A DNA stretch of 64,000 nucleotides from Betaproteobacteria bacterium (GCA_947479645.1 CANKAJ010000005.1:1-64000); one strand, 5' to 3'; shown: positions 1-9,266, counted from the stretch's first letter. Notes: generated from the sequence alone by a model not told the origin. Program-made: numbers and translations.

Positions 1-516
1 ATGCCGGACTTCAATATCCAGCCCGGGGAACATGGCATTGCCATGAAGCTGATTCCCGAAATCAAGGACGATCGCGGCCTGGCCGGTTATTCATTGGTGA
101 TGAAACCCAATGCCAAGGGCTTCGCTCCCGATCCTTCCAAGGGTGACGGGCAGTACATCGTCGTGTTGAAGGGCGGCCTGGTGCATGAGGGCAAACTGCG
201 CAATGGCCTGACCGTCGTGTGGGTGGCCAAGAACGAAGGAGCGTTTGAGTTGGTGGCGGGGCCCGAAGGTATGGAAGCCATCGTCCTGAATTTTCCCGTG
301 CCAGGTGTTGCGCCGATTCCCGGCCGATCTGATTTGAATGCGGCTGCCGACTACAAGACCTGGCAATGCATTTTGTGCGCGTTTGTCTATGACGAGGCGC
401 TGGGCATGCCCGATGAAGGCATTGTGCCGGGAACTCGCTGGGAGGATGTGCCGGAGACGTTTGGCTGCCCGGATTGTTCGGCGACCAAGGTCGACTTCGA
501 GATGATCGAGTTCTAG
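1..516 (+). CDS. Cupin-like N-terminal domain fused to C-terminal rubredoxin (may extend upstream of the window)
   Basis: C-terminal [39 protein letters not shown] matches rubredoxin CxxC...CPDC; ~110 aa beta-rich N-terminal region resembles a cupin; starts at base 1 so the 5' end is uncertain. Confidence 0.75.
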   Translation: MPDFNIQPGEHGIAMKLIPEIKDDRGLAGYSLVMKPNAKGFAPDPSKGDGQYIVVLKGGLVHEGKLRNGLTVVWVAKNEGAFELVAGPEGMEAIVLNFPVPGVAPIPGRSDLNAAADYKTWQCILCAFVYDEALGMPDEGIVPGTRWEDVPETFGCPDCSATKVDFEMIEF

Positions 517-708
517 TCGGCACACGATATCCCGCCGCGGACGATGATGGCCAGGACGCTCAGCCATGCATCGTTGCAGCAGGATAGGTTCTTTCCGGCC
601 GATTTCTCATCGCACAGCTGATCAAGGTAACTGCTATCAAGTGGGGTAGGCCAGCTGTGTTTGGCGAATGACAATGGGGATTTTCAGTGCTGAATTGGAA
701 GGGAAGTC

Positions 709-1089
709 GTGGCGACCGAAAAATTTGAATTTTGGCGCATCTACAGCACTGCCGATGGCTCCAGCAGCATGGAGAGAGTCCACCTGACGCTGGATGAGTA
801 CACCACAGGCTGGATATCCAAGCGCCTGTCGGGCGATGGCGCGGTGCTGCGCCGGGCGCCGCCCGACCGACAGGTCAAGTGGCATACCGCGCCGCGCCGC
901 CAGTTGGGCATCACCATCCAGGGCGAAGGCGAAATCGAAACGGGCGATGGCCAGAGGCTGGTGGTGAAGCCCGGTGTCGTTACGCTGCTCGAAGACCTGA
1001 CCGGCAAGGGGCATCTCACCCGTGGCCGTGGAACCGAAGACCGCCTGGTGGTCTTTGTGGCCGTCAATGATGACGTCAAATTCGTCTGA
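709..1089 (+). CDS. Small cupin-domain protein
   Basis: GTG start; WHTAPRRQLGITIQGEGEIETGDGQRLVVKPGVVTLLEDLTGKGHLTR is cupin-like. Confidence 0.7.
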   Translation: MATEKFEFWRIYSTADGSSSMERVHLTLDEYTTGWISKRLSGDGAVLRRAPPDRQVKWHTAPRRQLGITIQGEGEIETGDGQRLVVKPGVVTLLEDLTGKGHLTRGRGTEDRLVVFVAVNDDVKFV

Positions 1090-1182
1090 TGGGCTGAAGC
1101 ATTGTTCGCGGATAGTCGAATGGATACCGAGCACAAGGCAAATGTGTGGGCGGCTCCGCCGGCTGGCAACAGGAGGCATGCG

Positions 1183-2175
1183 ATGAGTTTTGTTTCACGG
1201 CTGTCTTTGCTGGCTGTCGTCCCGGCCATCGTTGTTTCAGGCTCTGCCTGTGCTCAGGCGGCCATCGATGCGTGGCCATCCAGGCCCGTCACCATCGTGA
1301 TTCCCTATTCACCAGGGTCCGCTACTGAGTCGGAAGTGCGCATCTACGCGCAGAAGATGACGGAAATTCTGGGGCAGCCGTTCCAGGTCGATTTCAAACC
1401 CGGTGGCGGATCCACCATAGGCACCGCCTATGTTGCAAAGGCTGCTCCGGATGGCTACACCTTGTTGCAGGTTTCGTCCGCGTTCATCGTGGCCTCTTTG
1501 CTGTACAAGAACCTGCCCTACGATGCGACAAGGGATTTTGCGCCGATATCGCTGATGAGCAAGAAGCCCAATGTGCTGCTGGTCAGTCCGTCATTTCACG
1601 CAAAATCCCTGTCGGACTATATTGCCTTCGCCAGGGCCTTCCCCGGGAAAATCAATTTCGCGACCTCGGGGGCGGGCGGTCCCCAGCATCTGGTTGGCGC
1701 GATGTTGCATAGCGCGACAAATACCAGGGTGACTTTCATCCATTACAAGGGCGGCGCGCCCGGTGTGCCGGATCTGCTGGCGGGCCGCGTGGATGTGCTG
1801 GTTAATCCGCTCGCAATGTCCCTGTCCTTCATGCAATCGGGAAAAATGCGGGCGCTGGCCATACTCAGTCTTGATCGCACGCCTCTGTCACCCGATACCC
1901 CGACCGTGTCGGAGCAGGACTCGAGCCTGTCTGACTTTGAATATTCAGCGGTGATCGGCATTCTGGCGCCCAGGCAGGTGCCGGGCCCGCTCATCAATAA
2001 GATCAGCGCCAATTTTGCCAGGGCGGCGAAGTCCTCGGATGTCATCCAGAAGCTCGCCAGTGGCGGCAGCGTCATGCTGGGCACAACGTCGGAGCAGTAC
2101 CGCCAGCACATCGCCACCGAATTCGAACGCTGGCGCAAAGTGATTCGGGAAAACGATATCAAGCTGGAGGAGTAG
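1183..2175 (+). CDS. Bug/TctC family tripartite tricarboxylate transporter substrate-binding protein
   Basis: Signal peptide (MSFVSRLSLLAVVPAIVVSGSACAQA) then WPSRPVTIVIPYSPGS...AKAAPDGYTLLQ...YKGGAPGVPDLLAGRVDV; internal ATG after AGGAGG preferred over ORF start 1102. Confidence 0.9.
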   Translation: MSFVSRLSLLAVVPAIVVSGSACAQAAIDAWPSRPVTIVIPYSPGSATESEVRIYAQKMTEILGQPFQVDFKPGGGSTIGTAYVAKAAPDGYTLLQVSSAFIVASLLYKNLPYDATRDFAPISLMSKKPNVLLVSPSFHAKSLSDYIAFARAFPGKINFATSGAGGPQHLVGAMLHSATNTRVTFIHYKGGAPGVPDLLAGRVDVLVNPLAMSLSFMQSGKMRALAILSLDRTPLSPDTPTVSEQDSSLSDFEYSAVIGILAPRQVPGPLINKISANFARAAKSSDVIQKLASGGSVMLGTTSEQYRQHIATEFERWRKVIRENDIKLEE

Positions 2176-2177
2176 CG

Positions 2178-3182
2178 ATGCGTATGCGTGTGATTCGGCA
2201 ATTCCTCGGGAGGGGATTGGTTGTTGGCGTAATCGCGGCGACCGCATCTCCCAGGTTAGGATTGGCGCAAAGCGCCATTGACGCCTATCCATCCAAACCG
2301 GTGACGATTATTTCTCCATTTGGCACAGGCGGGTCGGTCGAAATAGAAATTCGAATGTACCTGCAACACATACTCGAAAGCACCGGCAAGATATTCTTGT
2401 TTGACGCCAAGATCGGGGGTGGCGGTACGGTGGGCATGGCGTATGTCGCGAAGGCGGCGCCGGACGGCTACACGGTGGTCGCAGCCAGTTCCAGCATCAC
2501 GATCGCACCCTCCTTCTATCCCAATCTGGCCTACGACAATGTGCGGGATTTTTCTCCGATATCGCTGCTCAGCAAGAAGGTCTATGTGATGATCGTGAAT
2601 CCCTCATCACCCTATCGGAATCTGGCGGAGTACCTCGCCTACGCCAAGGCCCATCCGGGTGAATTGAATTTTGGCACCGCCGGACGGGGTGGTGCCACCC
2701 ATCTTCCGGGAGAGATGTTGCATTACCTGACCAATACCAGGGTGACCTTCGTGCATTACAAGACGCCACCGCAACGATTGCAGGATCTGATGGCCGATCG
2801 CGTGCATGCCGCCGTGGGCACCTTCACGCTGGTGAATGGGTTGATCAAGGCCGGAAAATTGCGCGCCATTGCGGTGACGACGCGAGAGCGCGATCCCCTG
2901 GCGCCGGATGTGCCCACCATGGAAGAGCAGGGCGTGCCGGGTTATGACATTTCAAGCTGGACTGGATTGATTGCGCCGGCGCGCACGCCACCGGCGATCG
3001 TGGGCAAGCTCAACGCCATGTTTGCAGGCGCGGTGCGCAACCCCGACGTTGCCAGGAAACTGGTGGCCGATGGCGCCATCATGGTCGGCAGTTCGCCTGA
3101 GCAATTCAGGCAGGTGATCGCAACCGAGACCGAGCGCTGGAGAAAACTGATTACTGCGGCGGGTATAAAACCAGAAGAGTAA
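2178..3182 (+). CDS. Bug/TctC family substrate-binding protein
   Basis: YPSKPVTIISPFGTGGSVEIEIRMY...AKAAPDGYTVV; adjacent to and very similar to the next gene. Confidence 0.9.
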   Translation: MRMRVIRQFLGRGLVVGVIAATASPRLGLAQSAIDAYPSKPVTIISPFGTGGSVEIEIRMYLQHILESTGKIFLFDAKIGGGGTVGMAYVAKAAPDGYTVVAASSSITIAPSFYPNLAYDNVRDFSPISLLSKKVYVMIVNPSSPYRNLAEYLAYAKAHPGELNFGTAGRGGATHLPGEMLHYLTNTRVTFVHYKTPPQRLQDLMADRVHAAVGTFTLVNGLIKAGKLRAIAVTTRERDPLAPDVPTMEEQGVPGYDISSWTGLIAPARTPPAIVGKLNAMFAGAVRNPDVARKLVADGAIMVGSSPEQFRQVIATETERWRKLITAAGIKPEE

Positions 3183-3210
3183 TGATCGGATTCGTCATTG
3201 GAGGAAATAA

Positions 3211-4197
3211 ATGAAGATGCTGGCGAAACAAATGTTATCACTGGTAGTTCCGATGACCTTGATGTCCAGTGCTGTTCTCGCACAAGGCACGGCAGACACC
3301 TATCCATCGAAGCCGATCACCATTATTTCGCCATTCGGCAGCGGCGGCTCTGTCGAGATTGAATTCCGTCTGTACATGCAAAGCATCTTCGACAGTACCG
3401 GCAAGCGCTTCATCATTGACTCCAAGGTGGGCGGCGGTGGCACAGTTGGAATCGGTTATGTCGCCAAGTCTGCGCCGGACGGCTATACGCTGCTTGGCTG
3501 CAGTTCGAGTCTGACGATCGCGCCATCCATTTATTCCAATCTGCCCTATGACAATGGCAGGGATCTCTCGCCGGTCTCGTTGCTCAGCAAGAAAGTCTAT
3601 GTGCTGGTGGTGAATGCAGCTTCGCCTTTCAGGAATGTTTCCGATTACCTGGGTTATGCCAGGGCGCATCCGGGGGAACTGAATTTCGGAACTGCCGGCC
3701 TGGGTGGCGCCACGCACCTGCCGGGCGAGTTACTGCATTACCTGACCAACACCAAGGTGACCTTTGTACATTACAAGACGCCGCCGCAACGGGTGCAGGA
3801 CCTGATCGCCGGACGTATTCAGGCGGCGATCGGCACCTTTTCGCTGATCATGCCGCAATTGAAAGCAGGAAAGTTGCGAGCCATCGCCGTGACTTCCAGT
3901 GATCGTGATCCGGTTGCGCCCGATATCGCGAGCATGGAAGAACAAGGGGTTCCGGGCTACGACTTATCCGAGTGGACCGGTTTGATTGCACCGGCGCGCA
4001 CGCCGGTTGCGATCATCAATCAACTCAATGCCCTGTTTCTCAACGCAGTCAAAAATCCGGACATTGCAAAGAAACTGGAGTCTGAAGGCAATATCATGGT
4101 CGGCAGTACACCGGAGTATTTCAGGCAGCGCATCGCCACCGAGACCGAGCGCTGGCGCAAGGTGATTACTGCGGCGGGCATCAAGCCTGAGCTCTGA
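3211..4197 (+). CDS. Bug/TctC family substrate-binding protein
   Basis: YPSKPITIISPFGSGGSVEIEFRLY...AKSAPDGYTLLG; RBS GGAGG upstream. Confidence 0.9.
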   Translation: MKMLAKQMLSLVVPMTLMSSAVLAQGTADTYPSKPITIISPFGSGGSVEIEFRLYMQSIFDSTGKRFIIDSKVGGGGTVGIGYVAKSAPDGYTLLGCSSSLTIAPSIYSNLPYDNGRDLSPVSLLSKKVYVLVVNAASPFRNVSDYLGYARAHPGELNFGTAGLGGATHLPGELLHYLTNTKVTFVHYKTPPQRVQDLIAGRIQAAIGTFSLIMPQLKAGKLRAIAVTSSDRDPVAPDIASMEEQGVPGYDLSEWTGLIAPARTPVAIINQLNALFLNAVKNPDIAKKLESEGNIMVGSTPEYFRQRIATETERWRKVITAAGIKPEL

Positions 4198-4228
4198 GCG
4201 TGTACGGCCATTGGAATTCACGCAATGC

Positions 4229-5014
4229 TCATGCGACAAATCGTGCCGTCGCGCTGCCCAGCCGTGTAAACGCGGCTTCCACAAAATCGCCGGGCTTGAC
4301 CGGCGTCGTGCCGGTGAATGTCCCTGTCATGAGTACCATGCCGGCCTTGAGGCCAACGCCGATTTCCGCCAGTTGATTGGCGATTGCCGCCACTGCCGTC
4401 AGCGGATTTCCCATGATGACCACGCCGGTGGCGGTCGCCATGGGTTCTCCATTGACCCGCATGATGGCGCCTTCCAGTTGCAAATCGATGCCATGGGGCG
4501 CGTGTAACGGATTGCCCAGCACGATTCCTCCGGTAAATTTGCTGCTGACGATGCGCGACAGATGGCTGCCTCTGGGGCCGCCTGTGCTCGGTACGATTTC
4601 AATCGCCGGGAAGTAGCCTTCGACTGCGCCGATGACATCAGCCATGGTGAGGCGAGGGCCCTGCAGGTCGCGCTTCAGAAGCACGGCGACCTCGGCTTCG
4701 ACGACCATTTTTGACGCTGTACCGAATGGCACTGGATCCGGCCCGGCAAACAGCCCTGATCGCATCAGCGAACCAACCACATGTTGCCTGGGTTCGTCAG
4801 TCTCGGCGCGTATGCCGCTGGCACCGCTGGCGATCTTGTAACCGATGTGGGTATCGCCCTGGGCGACTCTGCGAAGCACCAAGGCAGCGTTGAGTCGATA
4901 GGCGTCCGGCGCGGTCAGGTCGGGGGCATGCTTGGCAATATCCACTCCGGTGGGCGTACCGAACAATTCATTTTCGGTCCAGTCGAGCAGTGTCGTCATG
5001 TGGGCGTTATCCAT
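4229..5014 (-). CDS. 2-keto-4-pentenoate hydratase / fumarylacetoacetate hydrolase-like protein
   Basis: GYKIASGASGIRAETDEPRQHVVGSLM...EAEVAVLLKRDL...AVEGYFPAIEIV typical of the MhpD-like family. Confidence 0.85.
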   Translation of the reverse strand: MDNAHMTTLLDWTENELFGTPTGVDIAKHAPDLTAPDAYRLNAALVLRRVAQGDTHIGYKIASGASGIRAETDEPRQHVVGSLMRSGLFAGPDPVPFGTASKMVVEAEVAVLLKRDLQGPRLTMADVIGAVEGYFPAIEIVPSTGGPRGSHLSRIVSSKFTGGIVLGNPLHAPHGIDLQLEGAIMRVNGEPMATATGVVIMGNPLTAVAAIANQLAEIGVGLKAGMVLMTGTFTGTTPVKPGDFVEAAFTRLGSATARFVA

Positions 5015-5059
5015 GGATTGCCTTTATTTGGGTGGGTTCGGAGCAACGAAACATACGAG

Positions 5060-5190
5060 GGTAACGAGTATTAATCAAGAACAGGGTGTCTGCCTGGGCG
5101 CAATGCAGCGTGCAGGTAGCTGCCGCTAAACCAGAACTGTTGTTCTGGTTTAGCGGGTCAAATGCCCCTGCTCGGAGGGGCTTTTTTATT
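5060..5190 (+). ncRNA. Candidate plus-strand small RNA ending in an intrinsic terminator
   Basis: Perfect 15-bp hairpin (5123-5156) followed by GCCCCT/AGGGGC hairpin plus T6 (5164-5190) on the + strand, while both flanking genes are on the - strand; 5' end is a guess. Confidence 0.35.
5164..5190 (+). terminator. Rho-independent terminator
   Basis: GCCCCT GCTCGG AGGGGC TTTTTTATT. Confidence 0.7.
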
Positions 5191-5258
5191 GGAACGGTCA
5201 TTCAGTTTGTACCGCAGCAGAATTCCGATATCGACAGTGGCCGCCGGCATGGTTGGCA

Positions 5259-6170
5259 CTATCTGGAGGCAAATTCGGATTTCCCCCCCAGGTAGTACTG
5301 AATCAACTTGATCGTCTCACGGGCGAGCCTAGTCGTTGGACGTTGCAATGGCACGGCGATGGTGAGTTGCCGGGTAAGCCGTGGTTGCGAAATGACATTC
5401 AGCTGAAGCTTGTTGGCAAAGCGGCTCTCCTGGACGACATGCACGGGCAGTGTCGTGCAGCCGTGACCCTGGCGCACCAGTTCAAGTATGAAATGCGCTC
5501 CTTCCATCTGCAGCACAACATTCAGCCTGGCGCCGGCTTCGGTTGCGGCCGCTTCGACCAGCGCGCGCATGGCATGCGGGAAGCTGGGCAGTATCAACGG
5601 ATATTTGCCCAGGTCGCGAGGCCGGACGATCCGTGATTTGGGCAGTGGCGGGTTGGCTGCCGCCGACACCAGGTAAATTGCCTCGTCTTCGAGGGGAATC
5701 ACTTCGATCAGTGAAGAGGGGCGCGGGTCGTACAGGATGCCGATGTCGATTCGGCCCGTGAGTATCCATTCATGAATCGACCAGCTCTTCGCCTCAATGA
5801 TCTCCAGCGAGGCGCGCGGAAATTTTTCGCGAAACGTGGTCACCAGTTTCGCGGTCAGCGCCTTGCCTGCTGATGGCGGGGCACCGATGATGACCTTGCC
5901 GATGGGGGATTGCTGACTGTCGTTCAATTCCTGGCGCGCTCTGGCGACCTGTTCCAGGATTCCCTTGGCGTGCGCGAAGAGCAGATTGCCCTCGTGGGTG
6001 AGGCCGATGCCGCGGCCATTGCGGTGCAAGAGCGTGTGGCGCAATTCGACTTCCAGCTGGCGCACCTGCTTGCTCAAGGCGGGTTGTGCCACCGACAAGG
6101 TTGCGGCGGCCTTTGTAAAGCTTCCCATTTCGGCAACCTGGACAAAGTATTCGAGCTGTTTCAGGTTCAT
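5259..6170 (-). CDS. LysR-family transcriptional regulator
   Basis: MNLKQLEYFVQVAEMGSFTKAAATLSVAQPALSKQVRQLEVELRHTLLHRNGRGIGLTHEG is a classic LysR HTH. Confidence 0.95.
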   Translation of the reverse strand: MNLKQLEYFVQVAEMGSFTKAAATLSVAQPALSKQVRQLEVELRHTLLHRNGRGIGLTHEGNLLFAHAKGILEQVARARQELNDSQQSPIGKVIIGAPPSAGKALTAKLVTTFREKFPRASLEIIEAKSWSIHEWILTGRIDIGILYDPRPSSLIEVIPLEDEAIYLVSAAANPPLPKSRIVRPRDLGKYPLILPSFPHAMRALVEAAATEAGARLNVVLQMEGAHFILELVRQGHGCTTLPVHVVQESRFANKLQLNVISQPRLTRQLTIAVPLQRPTTRLARETIKLIQYYLGGKSEFASR

Positions 6171-6190
6171 AGTCGTGTTCCAGTCATGCT

Positions 6191-6205
6191 ATTCCAGTCT
6201 GGAAT
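6191..6205. promoter_or_regulatory. Candidate LysR operator between divergent LysR and thiolase genes
   Basis: Perfect palindrome ATTCCAG-T-CTGGAAT containing T-N11-A. Confidence 0.5.
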
Positions 6206-6290
6206 AATAGATAGTTACATTATCAGATTCCATTCTAGGTCGTTATCAGTCACTATCGGGCCAGTCAATCGAGTCTGGAGGGATTTCTTC

Positions 6291-7508
6291 GTGAAGCAGC
6301 TAGGAAGCAGTTGTGCAGTCATCGGCATGGGACGGTCCATCTGCAAGCGCGGTGAACCGGAAAAGAAGACGCCATTGCAGCTGATGGTGGAAGCAGCAGG
6401 CCTGGCGATGAAGGAGGCCGGGATCAATCGCACCCAGGTCGGGGCATTGTTCACGGGGCGCATGCCGCGCACGTATTGTTCCCTGCAATACAACCAGACT
6501 GTCCTCAATGAATTGAAAATCGTACCCACTTTCTGCACTGAGGTGACGGCACACGGAGCAGGCGCACTGGGGACGATCGAACTGGCTATCCTGGCTTTGA
6601 ACAGCGGCATGATCGACTATGCGCTGTGCGTATGCGGTGAGGCGAGCCCGCTGTGGATCGAGATGGTCGAGGGTAGTGCCAACTGGGAAGCGGATCTTCA
6701 GTTCGAAGGTCCCTACGGCGCGACGACGCCATCGCTTTACGCCATGTGCGCACAGCGTTACATGCACGAATACGGTATTACGCCAGCCCAGCTGGCGCGC
6801 GTAGCCGTGGAGAATCGCAAGTGGGCGCTGGATCATCCGCATGCCGCCATGCGGCGCCGCGGGCCAATCACGGTTGACGATGTGTTGTCGTCGAAAATGA
6901 TTGCTTCACCCATGCGCATGCTCGATTGCGCGACGTGGTTTCCTGGTGGCATCGGATCCGCGGCCATCGTGACCCGGGCGGAACTGGCCAAGGGACGCGA
7001 GAAGGCGCCGTTCTACGTTGCCGGATTCGGGCAGTGTTCCACGCATGAGTGGATAGGCGAGCGCATGGGATTCTGGGGCGTGGATCCGGTCAAGGATGGG
7101 CCCAATCTCGTGCGTACGGGCGCCAGCGTTGCGGCGAAGCAGGCATACACCATGTCTGGCTTGTCTCCCAAGGACGTGGATCTGGTGCAGACATCGGCGC
7201 CATTCACATTTGCCAATGTCCTGATGCTGGAAGAACTGGGATTCTGCGGTGTCGGCGAAGGCGGTGCCTTTGTTGAATCGGGCGGCGTCGACTACGACGG
7301 CGGTCTGCCCTTTAACACCACGGGGGGGTATTTATCCTTTGGACAGTCCGGGCAGGGCCTGTATCTGCTGAAGGAAGTCGCCGACCAGATTGCCGGCCAG
7401 CCGGAAGGACGACCGGTACCGGATGCCAAGATTGGAATGGTACATGGTCACGGCGGGCCGAATGCCTGCCATTCGGTGATGTTGGTCAGTGGTGAGCAAC
7501 TGCAGTGA
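6291..7508 (+). CDS. Thiolase-like (SCP-x/lipid-transfer type) protein, no Cys in the nucleophile loop
   Basis: MKQLGSSCAVIGMGRS...LPFNTTGGYLSFGQSGQG; GTG start at 6291 chosen within ORF 5910-7508. Confidence 0.85.
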   Translation: MKQLGSSCAVIGMGRSICKRGEPEKKTPLQLMVEAAGLAMKEAGINRTQVGALFTGRMPRTYCSLQYNQTVLNELKIVPTFCTEVTAHGAGALGTIELAILALNSGMIDYALCVCGEASPLWIEMVEGSANWEADLQFEGPYGATTPSLYAMCAQRYMHEYGITPAQLARVAVENRKWALDHPHAAMRRRGPITVDDVLSSKMIASPMRMLDCATWFPGGIGSAAIVTRAELAKGREKAPFYVAGFGQCSTHEWIGERMGFWGVDPVKDGPNLVRTGASVAAKQAYTMSGLSPKDVDLVQTSAPFTFANVLMLEELGFCGVGEGGAFVESGGVDYDGGLPFNTTGGYLSFGQSGQGLYLLKEVADQIAGQPEGRPVPDAKIGMVHGHGGPNACHSVMLVSGEQLQ

Positions 7509-7557
7509 CAGATCTCATTGCGCAGATAAATTCGAATTCAGCAGGGAGGTAAGTGGT

Positions 7558-7998
7558 ATGGATTGGTCTCAAGGGCAGCCATTGCGTGTCGGGGACATGT
7601 TCCTCGGCCTGTATCAACCGTCACCTGAAACCACCGGGTTCTGGGAGGGAGTCAAGCGTCACGAGTTGCTGCTGAAGGTGTGCAACAGTTGCGGCAAGCT
7701 GCATCATCCGCGCAGGATACTGTGTTCTGGGTGTGGCGAAAGCGGCCTGGGCTGGACGCGGTCCAGTGGCAAAGGCAAGGTCTATGCGTTCAGTGAGATT
7801 CACCGTTCCGCCGGCGTGTTCAGCAAGTCCACCCCTTATGTGGTCGGCATCGCTGAATTGGAAGAGGGCGTTCATCTGTTCAGCCGGTTCATGGCGCGTA
7901 ACAATGCCGATGTGCAGATTGATCGTCCCGTGGATGTGGATTTCCAGGTGCTCGAGCAGGGCTTTCTGCTGCCCGTGTTCAAGCTGCGGGAGGAATAA
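7558..7998 (+). CDS. OB-fold/Zn-ribbon (DUF35) partner protein
   Basis: CNSCGKLHHPRRILCSGCG zinc ribbon plus GKGKVYAFSEIHR. Confidence 0.9.
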   Translation: MDWSQGQPLRVGDMFLGLYQPSPETTGFWEGVKRHELLLKVCNSCGKLHHPRRILCSGCGESGLGWTRSSGKGKVYAFSEIHRSAGVFSKSTPYVVGIAELEEGVHLFSRFMARNNADVQIDRPVDVDFQVLEQGFLLPVFKLREE

Positions 7999-8000
7999 GC

Positions 8001-9179
8001 ATGGCGCAAGGATCTTACGGGCCGCTGACCGGCATCACCGTGCTGGATGTGACCCAGTCGCTGGCGGGGCCGTTTGGCGGAATGCTGTTGGGCGATATCG
8101 GTGCGGATGTCATCAAGATCGAACTGCCCAAGGGCGGCGATGGCGCAAGGCGCTGGGGCCCGCCGTTTGCCGGCGACAGTGGCCCGACTTTTGTCGGGTT
8201 TAATCGCAACAAGCGCAGCGTGGCAATCGACTTGCATACGGTTGAGGGGCAATCCCAGTTCATACAGCTGGTCAAAAAAGCCGACGTGGTGCTGGAGAAC
8301 TTTCGCCCCGGTACCATGAAGAAATTCGGCGTTGACTATGAAACCCTGCGCAGCCACAACAAGAGCCTGATTTATTGCTCAATCTCGGGCTATGGCCAGA
8401 AGGGACCGTTTGCCAATCGCCCGGCCATGGACCTGATGATTCAGGCCATCAGCGGCATGATGTCGATTACCGGCGAACCGGAAGGACGGCCGGTCAAGGC
8501 AGCGGCGCCAATGGCAGATCTGTTTGGCGGATATACCGCCGCGTTCAGCATTCTGGCGGCGATTCGGGAGCGCGATCGTACCGGCGAAGGCCGCGTGATT
8601 GATGTTGCCATGCTCGATGCCATGATGACGCTGCTGGGCCAGACTGTGGTTGCCTACGCCATCAGCGGCGAGTCGCCGGCACGGCAGGGCAATGCGCATC
8701 AATTGATGGCGCCTTATCAGGCTTTCAGGACGGCGACCCGCGATATTGTCATTTCGCTGACCATCCAGAAACGCTGGGAATTGCTGTGCACGATCCCTGA
8801 ATTCGCGCCGTTGTTTGGCAAGGATATCTACGCCAACCAGGAATTGCGTAATGAACACAGGCTGGTGTTGTGTGCGGAAATGGACAAGATATTCTGCACG
8901 CGACCGGCCGAATACTGGCTGGCGGAACTGGAGCGGCTGGGGCTGCCTTCTGCGCCGGTGAATACCATTCCGGAAATCATGGCCGAAGAACATCTGGCAC
9001 TGCGAAACACCTTTATTGAAGTCGAATATCCGCCTGGCAGCGGAAGGCGGATCAAGACGCCGGGAATGCCCTGGCGCGATGTGGCGGCGGACCGACCGGT
9101 ACGCAATCCACCGACCATCGGACAGCATACCGAGGAAGTGTTTGCGCAGTTCGGAGTTAAGAAGACTACCGGCACCTAG
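8001..9179 (+). CDS. CaiB/BaiF family III CoA-transferase
   Basis: GITVLDVTQSLAGPFGGMLLGDIGADVIKIELP...NRNKRSVAIDL...ENFRPGTM; Asp in APMADLFGG. Confidence 0.95.
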   Translation: MAQGSYGPLTGITVLDVTQSLAGPFGGMLLGDIGADVIKIELPKGGDGARRWGPPFAGDSGPTFVGFNRNKRSVAIDLHTVEGQSQFIQLVKKADVVLENFRPGTMKKFGVDYETLRSHNKSLIYCSISGYGQKGPFANRPAMDLMIQAISGMMSITGEPEGRPVKAAAPMADLFGGYTAAFSILAAIRERDRTGEGRVIDVAMLDAMMTLLGQTVVAYAISGESPARQGNAHQLMAPYQAFRTATRDIVISLTIQKRWELLCTIPEFAPLFGKDIYANQELRNEHRLVLCAEMDKIFCTRPAEYWLAELERLGLPSAPVNTIPEIMAEEHLALRNTFIEVEYPPGSGRRIKTPGMPWRDVAADRPVRNPPTIGQHTEEVFAQFGVKKTTGT

Positions 9180-9266
9180 AAAGTGTCAATCGGATGATCT
9201 GTATAGAATAGCCATTGCCATTGCGGCAGCCCCAATGCGGCATACCCAACGCGGAGGAACAATCTC

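Noticed and set aside
5086-5295. 69-aa plus-strand ORF overlapping the sRNA candidate
   Set aside because: Runs through both hairpins and the terminator and into the LysR 3' end; no RBS or domain evident.
5910-6290. N-terminal extension of the thiolase-like ORF back to 5910
   Set aside because: Overlaps the divergent LysR gene antisense; the GTG start at 6291 gives the expected thiolase N-terminus.
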